Assembly: GCA_021234155.1 (NCBI GenBank)
Contig: JAJEKV010000078.1
Coordinates: 3,096,978-3,160,977, forward strand
Length of the DNA stretch: 64,000 nucleotides
From: Isoetes taiwanensis
Lineage: Eukaryota > Streptophyta > Lycopodiopsida > Isoetales > Isoetaceae
Reading direction: 5' to 3'
This document shows, piece by piece, positions 20,025-33,139 of this stretch; the stretch's first letter is position 1; each line of letters opens with the position of its first letter. The notes beneath the pieces were generated by a model. That model was not told the origin of the DNA and searched no databases. It saw only the letters and a program-made list of their open reading frames with translations. The translations under genes and the position numbers were made by a program.

Positions 20025-23000
20025 GTATAATCTCTTGCTAGTTAATCAAATGAAGGCTTTCAAAATTCAGATATAATATTCTATGAAACGTGGCATGATC
20101 TACCACTGTGATCTTCATCTGCACTACATTTCAAATGATACGCAGTGGGAAATTATTCTAATGAACTTCTAGGTTCATGTTTCTCTTTTAATCATTATTA
20201 TGCTAAAAATGGTTACTGTTGTGGCTGTTCTTCAACTTAGGAGTTAATATCACTAACCACCTGGGAACAAATAAATTTTCATCTCTTTTCATAACTCTAT
20301 TCGATTATGACTTCTGCCGACTGCTAGACTGAAAAGATGCAAGGGTGTTGATGTAGAAGCTGTAAACTGAATGGCCTCAAGTGCTTAATAGGGTCAGATT
20401 AGATATTGGAGGATGGTTATGTTTCTGGAGCATGATCTATAGGATGAATGGAGATTATATTGGTGCTTTCCTTCTCATATTATAAAAGAGATTGATAATA
20501 ATGTGATATCCCATACTGATAATATCAAGTTCGGTATCAAGAAATAGCTCCGCTTTGTGGTGGGCAAAGAATTGGAATTGTTGGATCAGTATCTCCGTTA
20601 AAGTCTCTCTTGTTGACCAAAATACACCGGATAATCAAGGCATGGAGATAATGTAGGATTGAAGCTTATGGCTAGTTTCTAAAGGAACAATTTATAGATG
20701 ACTTTAGAATCTCTTGTAGCTAATTGGTTCCTTCATGGATGCAAAGGAAATGGAACAATCCTATATCCTATATCACTACATGTCATTTGTGGATGTAATC
20801 AAATGGAAAAATGTATTGAAGATCATTGCACAAGAATGACATGCACAACTTGAATACTATATAATGATCAGCTTGGACATTGAAAGAATATGCAGAGGTG
20901 AGAGTGACATAGGACCAACTCCTCGAGATATATCATGAAGATAACAATTAGAACAATGAAGATAGTAGCACTAAAGATAGTAGGACCAATTCGGAGAAAT
21001 ATATCATGAAGATAATAATTAGAACACTAAAGATAATAATTTGGGTTGTCAACTTGCTTACATGCTCATCACTAGCATAATGCATGCTCCTAACAACTTG
21101 CCCACTAATGTCATGTCCAACAACCATTTTCACCAAGAAGCTCTTTATAATTTGAAATCAAAATGAGGGTTTTAAAGTTTAATAAAAGGGGCATTAGAGG
21201 ATGGCGCAGATCGGAAGGCCAACAGAGCGGATGCAAGATGCACTCCCACCTCTCCATATAGAGGTGCAAGATGCGCACTTATCCAAAGCTGAGATACAAC
21301 AAATGAAATGCGCGAGAGAACGAAGAATCCAAAAAATTTCATAACTCTTTAGGTTGTGGCAACAACTCAGAACTTGTCAACCTTGCCGCCAAACCGAACA
21401 TAGCAAGTTTTGAACTTTCCGAGTTGTAAATGTCAACCAGAAATTAAAGTAATTGAATGGTGCACTATTAAAATAATTGAATGGTACATGGAACTGGTGT
21501 TCTAAATGAGAACTATACATGCGCTTTTATCATTTTATTTAAAAAAATTGAGTTTGAAGTAACTCACCGATTCTCTAAATGTGGGTCGATTGCCAACAAC
21601 TATACTACTTTATCACAATATCAAAATGTTTGGGGTTATTATGTCGGAGGCAACACAAAAAATTCTTGGCCCGGCAGGAAGTTAAACCCATAGACAATGT
21701 CCGATGCAAATGCTTTGATCTTCACATTTGTTTTGCCATCGACACACGAAACACCACCACCTCTGGGACCGGAGGGGCAAAGTGATTTCACAAAGAAAGA
21801 GGCCCAGATTTTGAAGCTACGAAAAGCCTTTTACAGTTGCTTGTGTGCTTGGGGAAGATGCAACAGATGCAAAATTGTAAGGATAGGTTCGAGGATCTCC
21901 TTTAGTTGCAGTGAAAATAGGCTTAGGAAGTGTGCTTATTAGGCAACCACTTCAAATGATACAGGAGTTGAATCAGAGGCAAGCTCGTTTTTGATAAAAA
22001 GCAAGGACATTAATCTACGTCTTATACAAAAAAATTTCAGAATAATCGGAGGGTACCACGAGGCAAGGAGAATGCAAAGCAATCTCCAACAACATTAGAG
22101 ACTAGCTAAGCCCGTCCAGAGAGGACTTTGATATCCAATAAAGCTCTCTTATTAGTTAGTTAACTTTATCCTTTCTTGTTTATGGTTGTCTCTAGTTACT
22201 CATCTGTTTATGCATATGCACAATGTAGGGATTACCATCCATACAGTAAGCAGGATGTTTTGCAGAGTTGCCAATCTCCACCGATCGTTGAGGAATTAAA
22301 AGTAATACTACTAGATGTAGTCCATTTCAAACTTTTATTGTATAGAACATATTAAATATGATACATTCAATCGGCCTTCTTTCCAACCAAGAGTAATGTC
22401 ATTTAGGGCAATATCTTTCATCGCTTGACATGCCATATCGTCCCTTTGTTCAACCGACCGATCATATGAATTGCTCCAACCTTTTTTTTCGTTCTTTTAT
22501 TATTTTTGTTGTCGCCAATGCAAAGATAGGTCCAATGCTCATTTTATGTCAAATACTTAATGTGAAATACTTATGCTTTATGAAATCTTACCCATGTAAT
22601 TCTAACCAAGTAATATCATAGAGTTACACGAAATGAATTCCCTTGTTTAATTTAGAGTATGAATGAATTTTATATTAAATTTCAAGCCATGGTGCCCTAG
22701 CAATATCATCTATTCTACAAGAATTGTTAAATACCGAGATATACACACACCCAGAAAGAGGAGACTGAGAGATAAGTTGGCTTTGCAATACTTTGAGGCT
22801 TGTGTTGATGACGGTGTACAATCATGATAAAATTGTAAACCCATCCCTCCCCAAAGTGCCACATTGACCAATGAGGACAACAAGCTAATTCGCCATAACT
22901 TGCCCATTAACAAGCTCACTCGGCATTGATTGCTTTTCATCGATAAATTAGATGGTAAGGAAATCTAGCGGTGAAATAACCCACCTATATATAGCTTAGT

Positions 23001-23334
23001 CTCTTTTGTGAATTCGCCATGGGTAGTATAAAGTAAGTTCTATATAGAAGAAAAAATTGCCACCATTAGCTAACCTCTAAATTATACAATTTGCCCTATA
23101 TATTGTGTTTATCCCCTAAGAATTACCCATAAGGGAAACCCCGAACTACTGGATTAGTTGATTAAAGCCCAAAAGTGTGCAATCGATGGGACTTTCTAAT
23201 TTAAGGTGGTATGCAAAATGGCTATCGCCTCTGGCAAAGACCTTTGTTTCTTCCCTCTCTTTATTCAGGCTATATAAATAGGGTGAGATTAAATTTATCC
23301 TCAATGTTGTGATACCTTCACAACCGATTCCAGA
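20025..23334. other. Intergenic, no recognised gene
   Basis: 3.3 kb without convincing coding signal; the short open frames are uncorrelated with any family I know. A local direct repeat (agataatt..agaaca..taaagata, 20936-21030) is the only structure noted. Confidence 0.4.
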
Positions 23335-24575
23335 ATGCAAAATCACAATCCCTCCACAACAAGTGTTTGGGGGCTCATTTTGGATAGCTACCAAGATGCA
23401 GTACCTTCGCATGATCTCGACCCTCCACACTCTCAAACTATCAATGATACCTCGGTTCAGATTCTAACCGAGAATTACATACCGCACATTAATCCACAAA
23501 AGTCACAACACCATTATTCTCTTCACAAAGATCTTGATTCAAAGGGCTACGCGGCAATACAGAGGAGGAGTAGAGATGATGCATGGATAGTCGATAATGC
23601 ATTTTTTCTCCATGAACTTGATTGCCGATATGGTTGACGCCGCATCCACCATGCACGCCTTTTTTTTATTTACATAGCTACATATATAAGGGGTTTGATA
23701 CAGCTAGATTTCGGATAACTCGAGAGAGGCATATAGTTCCGTAACCATCATCGGTCCATAACCAAAGTGAGCGTTGATAACGAGAATACAAATCCCGATG
23801 CAAGGCGTATCCGCACACAATTCTCAAGGACAAACCGCCGATCAAGTAATAGGAATGAGCTAGGTGAATACTTAAAGGCATCGCTATCTTCGCCATAAAG
23901 GCATCATGGAGAATAATGTCATATAAAACAAACAAGTCCCTCGGGTTAAATGCCTACCTCTTCACCCTTTACATTCAAGACGAGGTCATTATTAGACCGA
24001 CACTTCTTACGACATCTTGATCGTATTTGATACACTTACATATATTCAATACTATGAACAATATACATTGACAATATATAGTCCGCATCAATATCCAAAT
24101 CAATCTTACATAGAACAAGAACAGTGACGGATTTACAAAAACATTGTGAGGAAAAGTTTAAGACAATGATTAGTATGTAGAATACGCTTGTTTCGCTTAA
24201 GCGTCAGGAGGCATCTACCTGCGGCAAATTTTGTTCCTCCACCATGTAAGGTCATGGAACGAGCTAAAGATCGTTAATGATCAACGCCATGGGACATATC
24301 AACAGCCTTGCAAAAGCAAAGGGATTGCTCACGAGATATAATGAAGCAACACTAGTCATGGAGGACGCAGCTTTCCTCTTTAATCATTGAGTCGAGACAA
24401 CCATATTTTCTTTTTGCTATATCACTACTCGACCAAGGTCCAAATGATGGAGCTATGGATTAGGTTCCAAGTACCCATGAGCATTGACGATTAGACAAGC
24501 ATCCAAACGATGAGCCGATTGCCTTCAATGAATCCCTCCATTTAATCAATAGTAATCTAACACAACAAAAGAATG
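23335..24575 (+). pseudogene. Helitron Rep/helicase polyprotein remnant (copy B)
   Basis: The open frame 23335-23637 reads GYAAIQRRS then WIVDNAFFLHELDC. This fits the plant Helitron pattern GYPVYRRR...NRWVVPYNxxLLxxxxCHINVE. It then decays through YIRGLIQ (compare YKYIYKG) and later repeats the pre-helicase segment at about 24245-24560, seen more intact in copy A at 644-987. Frames change several times. No Walker A is present. Confidence 0.55.
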
Positions 24576-25738
24576 GACAAATAACCCTTCTTATCAATTC
24601 TTATTCTTATACCTTCAAAATAAGCTTAACCTAGCAATTAAGGAGGATAAAGATCCGCCATTTCAAACCTTGACTCATGCAAACACCAAAGTCCTAAGTA
24701 ATATAATAGCATTAATGGCAACTTCTAGTGTGGCAACACCTATTTTACAAAAAAGTTGTCTTCGGTTTCCTTATGATTTTCAATTGAATAATAGTTTATG
24801 GTATCTCATGGGTATATCTTAGAATACACCTTACTAAAGAATGTACCTATTTGATATCTCCGCATGTTTATGCCCGGCCTACTACTAGTTTTACTTTCCT
24901 TTCCTTCATTTGCATGTTCTTCTTTTCCATATAACCCTTTCCCAAGCTTGCCTTATTGCTAGTTTAAGTTCGTGAACATTCTCTAATATAATACAAAAAA
25001 TGTCCATTATCGATGATATTGATCCGATGTTTTCCCACCTTCCTTCATACTTAGACAATGTTACACCTAATATAGAACCACCAAAAAGAGAATAACACTT
25101 AAGAAGAAAGGAACAACGAGATCCTTGTAAGATAGTGTGTGAATCTGATCATGAAGTGTAATTCACCACTTATCTCTAACAAACATCTAATGTCGGTGGA
25201 AGGCACTAGTAATGCTATCTCATTGGGTATAATGTGTTTAACCCCTGCTCAAAATACATATCTATAACATGTGATGACATTCAAAAAATCCACCGGCATG
25301 CAAAAAAAAAGCCACGCGGTAAAAAATCCACGCCTACTGCTCAGAAGAAGCATCGAAAAGCCATTGCCGAGCTTGGAGTTTATTCGATGGATTTGGAGCT
25401 TGTAATAAATAAATAGAAGGCAAATCTTTAGGTAGAGGAGGATGTAGAATCACTACAATGCCTTGAAGACATCACAACGAAAAAGGTGCTCACATCCCTC
25501 GAAAAATCCCCCATTGAGGAACCGGGGACTAGAGAGAAATGGGTTATTTTCTTTGCAATAGGGAATTCTTGAACAAAAGGGTATATCGTATGGGGAGATT
25601 AGTAGAAATGGGCTCTTGAGCTCTCCTTCACACTCATGGACAAATATTGACGTTATGGTGCAATATAGACAATAATCATATTCTAATCTTAGCTAACTAT
25701 TGAGGAGAATGGATCAATAAACTTACAAAAATTATCAC

Positions 25739-25914
25739 TTGAACGAACCTAAAGTCTTGAATGCATGGAAAATAAATATGGAAGTCCCACACTACAATAC
25801 GGAAGTCCCAAGCTATGCCCAACAATTGAATGAACCTAAAATCTTGAATGCATGGAAAGTAAATATGGAAAGTTCCACACTACAATATGGAAGTCCCAAG
25901 CTATGCACAACAAT
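25739..25914. repeat. 87-bp tandem duplication
   Basis: Two consecutive copies of an 87-bp unit beginning ttgaa(c/t)gaacctaaa. The length is a multiple of three, so a frame runs through both, but no protein family is recognised. Confidence 0.8.
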
Positions 25915-27411
25915 CATAGGATCTCCATGATATAAAACACTACACACAAATTAAGCCCAAATTGCACCAGTAATGATGCCCCATCTAACAAAGTTGAACC
26001 CAATAACTGGCTTATAACCTCAAAGCTGAACAAGGGACCCGAAAACTTATTTTTGATAAACCCATCAATTGGGATAAGTTTCATATATGAGAAACCGACT
26101 GTTTTTGCTTAGAAACCCATGAATTTGGAGATGTTTTTGTGCTTTAAGAACGTTGTATAAACATTGCGTTGGAAAGCTTGCTTTTGAGCAAACATATGCC
26201 TATTCCACGTGAGGTAATAAACAAGAAAATGCGACACTTGCATTCATGCAAGCAATATTGTGTGCAAAGTTCATGTGAGATAAAATAGAATCTGCAATTG
26301 CTATGGAACTTTGCATGACATAGGGAAATGATGCTGAGCTTTTTGAAGGTATTTTTTTTGTTGAAATTCTTAGTTCTCTTCTTTTTCTCCAATCTTAACG
26401 AAAAATATCTCTCGGATCTACCAAAAGCAACTAGAAATGAATGGAAAACGAAATCAAGACATAATTTATTGCATTAAGGAATTGCAGTTCAAATGCAAAT
26501 TAATACATATGATGAGCCATTGCTTTATGCATTTTAATGAGATGGGCAGTTCATGGCTAGAATGAAAGAAATAATGGCTATGCAATTTAGCAGATGAGAT
26601 AGATGGGACATGTCATTCTCAACTGCCCTTCTTACAATCTGGTAATGGAGCAACCTTGCTCAATAGCTTCTCTCATGGCACATGCTTTAAGAATAGCAAT
26701 GTGAACATTTTTATTCCAATTCATAAATGATGGTCGATTACATCAAAATAAGTCGTGGTTCCACGCCATCCGTAAAGTTTGCATTTGCTGAGATAATTAC
26801 AGTCGACTTAAGTAGACTAAGATTGGCAAATCTAGAAATACTCCGTTTGCTGCCCAAAGCTCTTGCAATAGGTAAAACTTGAGACAGCAAGTTATCTTTA
26901 AATAGCCTTTTGTCCTAAACATTGATTAGAAGTTGCGTGGAAATTTGACCATTGGTCAATCGAGAAGTTGGCCTAGAATTTGACCAGACGTTCCATCACA
27001 GGTTTGACAGGAGCTTCACCAGAACTTAAACGAGAACTTGCCTAGAACGTTGATCAAGAATATTCTAGCGACCCACAAATAAGCACCTTCATAAAAAATA
27101 GACGAATTAGAGCTAAATATCACATGCAAGTGGAATCTGGCAAAGGAAAAAGCAAGAAAGATATATCAGATCAAAATTTTCACCCCTTATGTATCTTGAT
27201 ACATGCACACCGATGCTCTCTCTACACGAAGTACTTGGGTTAAATTCGCAGGAGTGCATAAGGCGCAGATATATATGTCATAGAAACTTTACTAGTCAAA
27301 GCATAACAGGGTATTCGCACATGCATCCGTGCCGTTCGTCTACGCTCTTTGAACGGGCCAGATCTTTTGATACGGTGCACAATTCCTAGGTCATTCAACG
27401 ATTGCTTCACG

Positions 27412-28418
27412 ATGGCGGAAGCCGCCGAAGATTTGGTTCGCCTTGCAGCCGGAGAGCAAACTGTTTGGATTGACGCTACTCCATTCCTTTCAGAGGTTTG
27501 TTCCGGTAAGATTTGTTGGACTTAGAGCTTGTCTATTTCATTTGCTTCGGATTTAGACTTCGATTTTACTGTTCAGATGCTGCCGTCGTTCTATAGCTTA
27601 TTTTTAGCTTATTATTGTCCGCGTTCTTACAGTAGTCAGAAATGTTCTAGCAATGTCAAATAGCATTTTATCTTAAGGCAACATCTTCGCTTTTGGGCCA
27701 AATGTGTTTCTGTAACCTACTCCCGAGGTGGTAAAACCGTTTTAGGCTTGCATAGGAAGCCTACATTGTGACATTGTGTTTTTCGTTTCCCATGTTAATG
27801 CTAGTACACTGTTCTGAAATTACAGAATTGAAGGTCGGAGAGCCTGTTCATGGCGAAAATTTTAGTCTTTTTGAGGCTATGACAGCTCTTGAGGTGATGT
27901 TTTTGAAGCTTTATGTGATATTTCGTAAGTCATGCTAAGTTGTGTTTATTGAAAATTAATGAGACCACCGTTAGAAATTGGAGCACTAATAGCCCGGGGA
28001 TTCTATGTTGACAACCTGAAACAGATTATGGATCCAAAGATGGATGCTGGCATGGCAACAGCTGGATTCAGAACAGTGGATGAAGCATTGGATAGTGGTG
28101 CAGCACCGATCAATTTGCACATTTTTATGCTGGATGTTCTAGATCACCTTTTGGCGTGTGAGGTGAGTGAACTCAGAACTCAGATCTCTTTATCTTATCC
28201 AATGTTTATTGACTAGTTCACATCTCTAATTCTTGCCACATGTACAGGCTACATGGCACAAAGGACATTCACTGGCACACAAACTGTCTTCTCATGCATC
28301 TATCTCTTGAGATTAGATACAACTTTGCCAAATCATATATTTACATGCATATTGTCGAATAGTACGGACAACATGCAATTTGGTTCGTACAGCTGTATCT
28401 TTGGCACATACACATGAG
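27412..28418 (+). pseudogene. NAA35: NAA35/MAK10 (NatC auxiliary subunit), exons 1-4 only
   Basis: Four exons fit plant NAA35, the auxiliary subunit of the NatC N-terminal acetyltransferase. Exon 1 27412-27505 (MAEAAEDLVRL...WIDATPFL). Exon 2 27826-27893 (GENFSLFEAMTALE). Exon 3 28025-28162 (IMDPKMDAGM, the family's hallmark, then VLDHLLACE). Exon 4 28248-28418 (ATWHKGHSLA, YCRIVRTTCN, LAHTHE). All junctions have GT-AG and correct phase. A 2-nt insertion within CACACA at 28275-28280 shifts exon 4 out of frame. The remaining roughly 600 residues are missing and the fragment runs straight into an antisense lectin piece. It is a captured, truncated copy; the intact gene should lie elsewhere. The capture kept introns, so it came from DNA, not mRNA. 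Confidence 0.9.
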
Positions 28419-28429
28419 GTTAGCCTGTC

Positions 28430-28756
28430 CTTGCTGCTGTTAAGACATATGTCTACTACAACAGAGATCAAGGGCTTGGAACAGAAAGATGAAGAAGAAT
28501 TAGAAACACAAACATCCAATGTTTTATTGCTACCATGGTAGGCAACCCAAGCTGTGATGTTGTAACCGCCACGTAGATCCAGGCCAGCTTCAGAAAGGTT
28601 GTATGGTTTGATGGAGGTAGTATTGGAAACATCAACACCCACATGGTTGTTGTTTATGTCACTCCATGGAGATTCAGAATTTTGATATGTATCAAACTCC
28701 ACTGCCACAAATTGACCATGATGCTTAATAACTCTATCAGGGCTGCACGAGTTCAC
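28430..28756 (-). pseudogene. Legume (L-type) lectin domain fragment
   Basis: The minus frame encodes the core of an L-type lectin domain: VAVEFDTYQN, then WSDINNNHVGVDVSNTTSIK, LRGGYNITAWVAYHGSNKTLDVCVSN. This is typical of lectin-domain receptor kinases and soluble legume-like lectins. The metal/sugar-binding Asp and Asn of the DxxxN-type loop are recognisable. No signal peptide, N-terminal strands or kinase domain are present. It abuts NAA35 exon 4 tail to tail, so both ends are capture junctions. Confidence 0.85.
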
Positions 28757-29181
28757 GCAACCACCTTCGTAGACCTTGGAGTTAAGGTAAAAAACGTCTA
28801 TTAATGTGATTAAAATCTGAAATTTGACTATGTTTAATATGTTGTCTTTAGCAGTGTGAAGGAAAAAGAGGCTGTATGCATGTTCCTTCTAAAAATCTCG
28901 AACGTGGATCAAATGTATTCTCAATTGAACAAGTTCATGGCAGAGAAGAACAAAGCAAGGTAGCGAACGTTCATAGGTACTAGGAGAACTACACAAGCAC
29001 AGAAGTTGGACTTAGTGGTAGAGTACTTGTTGAGCAAAAACTCTCAGTTAACTGCTAGGAAACAGCCTGGACAAGCAGAATTTTGTGTATCAGATTTGTT
29101 TCTTGAAATCTGATCAGTTGTTACTGCTGTTTTTGAAAATAATGAGAAATCTTATCAATTTGTTACTTATCAATGTATTTT

Positions 29182-29482
29182 TGAAATGGGTATTATCTTA
29201 CAAATGTATAACATGGCATTTTCTTATGAATGACAATAGGGTATTATCTCACAAATGATAACAGGGTTATTTGGAGAACAGGGCATGTTATTTGAAACAG
29301 GGTATGTTATTTGGAATGGGGTATTATTTGTAACAGGGTGTTATTTGAAACAGGGTATGTATTTGAAACAGGGTATGTTATTTGGAATGGGGTATTATTT
29401 GTAACAGGGTATTATTTGGGTATGATCTGAAATAGGGTATTCCTTGAACAGGGTATTATCTCTTACGAATGATAACAGGGTA
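29182..29482. repeat. Minisatellite (acagggtatgttatttg-type units)
   Basis: About 300 bp of 16-22 bp units such as aacagggtatgttatttgg and tggggtattatttgtaac, in higher-order alternation. It forms the right end of the copy-B insertion and stops exactly at the insertion junction. Confidence 0.85.
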
Positions 29483-29558
29483 TGAAGTCTATTATTAATA
29501 TTAAACTAATATTAATTGGGGTTATTATAATTTGTTTGCAAATAATTAAACACTAATT

Positions 29559-29672
29559 GGGGTTGTAGCTCAGTGGAAGAGTGCTTGTGCCATCTTTGGA
29601 GCGATTGCCACATCGTGGAAATCAAGAGGTCCGAGGATCAAAACCTCACAACTCCAACTTCATTTTTTTTAC
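29559..29672 (+). mobile_element. tRNA-derived SINE (copy B)
   Basis: Same element as 2458-2617: A box tagctcagtgg, B-box-like gaggatcaaaacc, T-run end. It lacks the internal partial duplication seen in copy A. Confidence 0.65.
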
Positions 29673-32600
29673 CGTAACCGTATTGCAAGAACTAGGTCTA
29701 GCCAAAAAAAGACCTAGAACCGCATTGCAAGAAACCGAAATAGTGAGGGGCTTCAACCGTGAGCCTAGGAGTGTAGACTCTTGCCCGAAAACAGACTCGA
29801 TGTAGACAAGAAACATGTATTATTGCCCCGCCTGCCGGAGATTTCCTTTAGGTTCAGTCCCCCGAGAAAGGCATTTGCGATGAGCTGTCAGTTCAATTTC
29901 TTCCCATTATGCTTAGCTTCATTCCAATTAAGCCACATTACTATTGTCATTAACATTCCGCTGGTTAAATGGACTCATGAAATTCCTTGCATAAATTAGT
30001 TGTTTTAACCTTCGTGTCCGTTGTTGATAGGCTATAAATTCCGGAAGAAGGACTACTCGATGCATGACAAGAATGGTTGGAAGCTTTTTGACAAAAAGCT
30101 TTTCTTTCAAGCAGATTCTCCAAAGTGAGCCCTACTCTTCAAATTTGGATTGTGGTGGACAATACAAAAGAGGTTGATTCAGGTTCTAGATAAACATGCT
30201 TCTAACATGTGAAGCTAGACAAGTCATTGTGGGATGTATATATGTTATAGCTGCCATTGACAAACTTAGGCTTTACATAATGTATGATGTACTGATATTA
30301 TTATAGCAGGCTTATGACAGCAGCTTATTTCTTAGAGAAATTTTGTGACAAGATACTAACTCGATTGACTTGTAAAAGCTATCCTATCCAAAGACTTTTT
30401 TCGCTAGGTTTCAAATCCATTGACATGAACAATGCTTTTGGCAAAGCAATGGAGGATTTAAAGAGTAATGGCACAACTACAGGTCTCAGATAAAGCTTGT
30501 TACATTTTTACATTCTGTATCTTTTTGTTTCAAACCTTGTTAATCTTATGTTTGCATACGGACATCTTCACATTGTTCTTCGAGCCCTTGGTCAACTCTT
30601 TTTAGCAAGTTATATAAGTCATTATGCAATTTTATAGATTTCATGCATGTGTACCACGAGGCATCTTGGTTTTATAAATGAGGTCAAGGGAAATGGTACA
30701 TTAGTAATGGAGCCGAACAAGAACAAGTTCGACAAGAAGATAGAATCAAAGATGTGCAAAAATGTATTTTCATTATTATAGCGGCTTCTTCATCAAAGAA
30801 AACATGCTCCAAGTTTATATACCTGACGAGTTTGGGCCAGGTTCTTTACGCTTTTTTGGAACTATCATTTCTATTAGAGAAGGAGTATTAGATACTAGAT
30901 ATGATTTTGTAATAGCTTCTTTTCTATTGCTCGTGGTGTCATTAGTAGGTGTTCCAAGTTATCAAGCATTATTGGGGTTCTACAGAACATATTATGCAAA
31001 AATCATGGAGAACAGTGCAGATTTTTAGGGACGGTAGTAGTTGGCGTGGGTCTTTGGAAGAGGAATTCTTTCTTTGTTTGCAGGTATTTGTTTGTTATAC
31101 GCCTTTCTGTAGAAAAGTGGACAATTATGTACAAAAACTGGACGATTAAATACAGTTACATTTAGAAAGATGGGTGTTACAAAGAACAATATGAATCAGG
31201 TGGCTCTTGCATGCGCAATTCTCTTTTTTTGAAAGTTTCACCTTTACTTCACAAGCAGTTAATTGAAGAGGAAAAAGCTTTAGATGTGAGGGAGGTAAGC
31301 TTTATGGAACAAAGGTGTGATAGTTTATCTCCAAAATTACTGAATAATCTGCTCAAGCAACAGGATGGCATGCAGTTTAAGATAGAAAGCACGTGCTCAA
31401 ATGCCCCCTTCTCAAAAGCTCTCACAGGTGCTATAGTTCTTTCTCAAGTGCCATATCATAATTTAGCTGTCTATGCAGCATCTTACAATCCTAAGTTTTT
31501 TAAGATACATGTTGAAGCTTGGTGTAAGTATTTTGAAAAGACTGCTTTCTCCTCTAATGTACTGGTCAACTTCAAAGTAATCATAAGCTTCCTGCTGATA
31601 AAATGAAGGCGGTGTCAATAAATATGCTGTTGCTCCACTTTGTCGAGGCAGGGGCATTTAGAAAGGCTATTATAAATGACCAAATTATGTATGTATCTGT
31701 TCATCAGGCAAAGGCTTTTCTCGTTGTGTTTTGCTGGGTGAAGGCTTGGCGGGATAACAGGTTTGTACGCTGATTAATTAATGCTGCACATGTCAAATAG
31801 CATCACCGGCATTGGAATCATTAGCCAGAACATTACCTATGACTTCTTGCACTTTGGGTCTATCATGATATTAAGCTCTCATCGGATCATTTTTTCCTGG
31901 TTATTTGGTTGGAGCAAAGCATGTTTATGCTATAGAGGTATCTTCGATGGCGATTACGCTCATAGATTTACTAGTGGGAGTCCAAAGACTTGCAAAGAAG
32001 ATAACAGTTTGAAACCTCCGACATGCTTGCATTAGGAAAGAGAAGATGAATTATTCAAGTAGATTGAATGATGATGCAAATTCGAAACCATAAAATTGCA
32101 TAACCTGGGCAAATCTTAGAAAGCTACAACCTTGACTGTGGCTCTCGCACCAATCCAGAGGTGGTATTTTTGTCCAAGAAGTCCATCTTCTTGTTCCATT
32201 CATGTCAATTTCCATAAACATTTGAAAACTGATTATCACATGTTTTCACACTTGATGCTATGTCACTTTAATCTTCTAGGTTTTGCTTGCTTATGTATAT
32301 TTGAGCACCTAATACATGAACTGAAGCTTGGATTTGTTTGTTTTATCATGTGTCTGTTTTGGCATATAGTGTAGCACAGCCAATTCACGCATTGCATAGA
32401 TGAAAATTGATGGTCCCAACCTCTCTTCTTTTCCTTAGGCATGTGTTCATACTTTTTGCACTTGGTTCTGATAATTTCATGTCATTGTAACTCATTGAAA
32501 GGCCATAATCTCATCATTGCTTGTAGTGAGTCCTTAGGCATCATTATCATATTTTACCTTGATTTTTCCCGTTATCCATGGAATCAGAGCCTCATTATGA

Positions 32601-33139
32601 TATTCAGGTCGGGAGGAGAATGCCTGGCCACCAGATCTTTCTTGAGTTTTGGGAATCTTAAATGGATACAAGTAGAGCCATCATTTATTAAATGAGAGCC
32701 ATCATTTACTATGATGTAATACATGGACTGTTTTAATATTATGTGAAAACTGGAAAAAGAAAAATTTTGAAAAGGAGAAAAGCTATGACTTGGACATTAT
32801 TATGGCAAACACCATATCTTTGAAAGCAACTCGAGCTGTCTATTTGCAAGTAACTCAAGCATCTATTCATATGCAAGAGGTATAGTCACGTTTGGTGATT
32901 GGCATATACATTTATTATTGGATGCCTACCAACTATGAAGTGCACCCGGCAGTATTGGGCACTTGTTGCTATCTTACTAGGCCATATGTGGTATGAGGTA
33001 GACGATGGCGACGAACAATTTCAGGCAGTCTTGTCTTTTCTATGGCAAAGTCGTCTGCTACCATTGATCCTTTCCATCATCTTACTCTTTTACGCCAAGA
33101 AATGCATTAGCGGTTGCAATTTTCATGGAGAAGGGACCA
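29673..33139. other. Shared unassigned block, copy B
   Basis: Counterpart of 2618-6037. The best open frame is 31211-31606 (131 codons, for example VREVSFMEQRCDSLSPKLLNN). It is open here but broken in copy A by changes at CAG/CTG sites. This makes it the better template if a real protein once existed. Family not recognised. Confidence 0.4.

Larger units (their letters stand above)
25471..29482. mobile_element. 4.0-kb insertion unique to copy B, carrying captured gene fragments
   Basis: Copy A reads gaagacatgaagtc (about 2380) where copy B has gaagacat + 4.0 kb + atgaagtc. The insertion is therefore bounded with at most a 2-bp (AT) duplication. It holds an 87-bp tandem repeat, NAA35 exons 1-4, an antisense lectin fragment and a terminal minisatellite. 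Two host gene fragments in opposite orientation suggest a gene-capturing transposon (Helitron or Pack-MULE type). However, the ends (cacaacg...cagggt) show no TIR and no CTRR terminus, so the class is undetermined. Confidence 0.75.

Noticed and set aside
25471-29482. Typical Helitron with TC...CTRR ends
   Set aside because: The left edge can be read as A|TC, but the right end is ..cagggta|t with no CTRR and no clear 3' hairpin.
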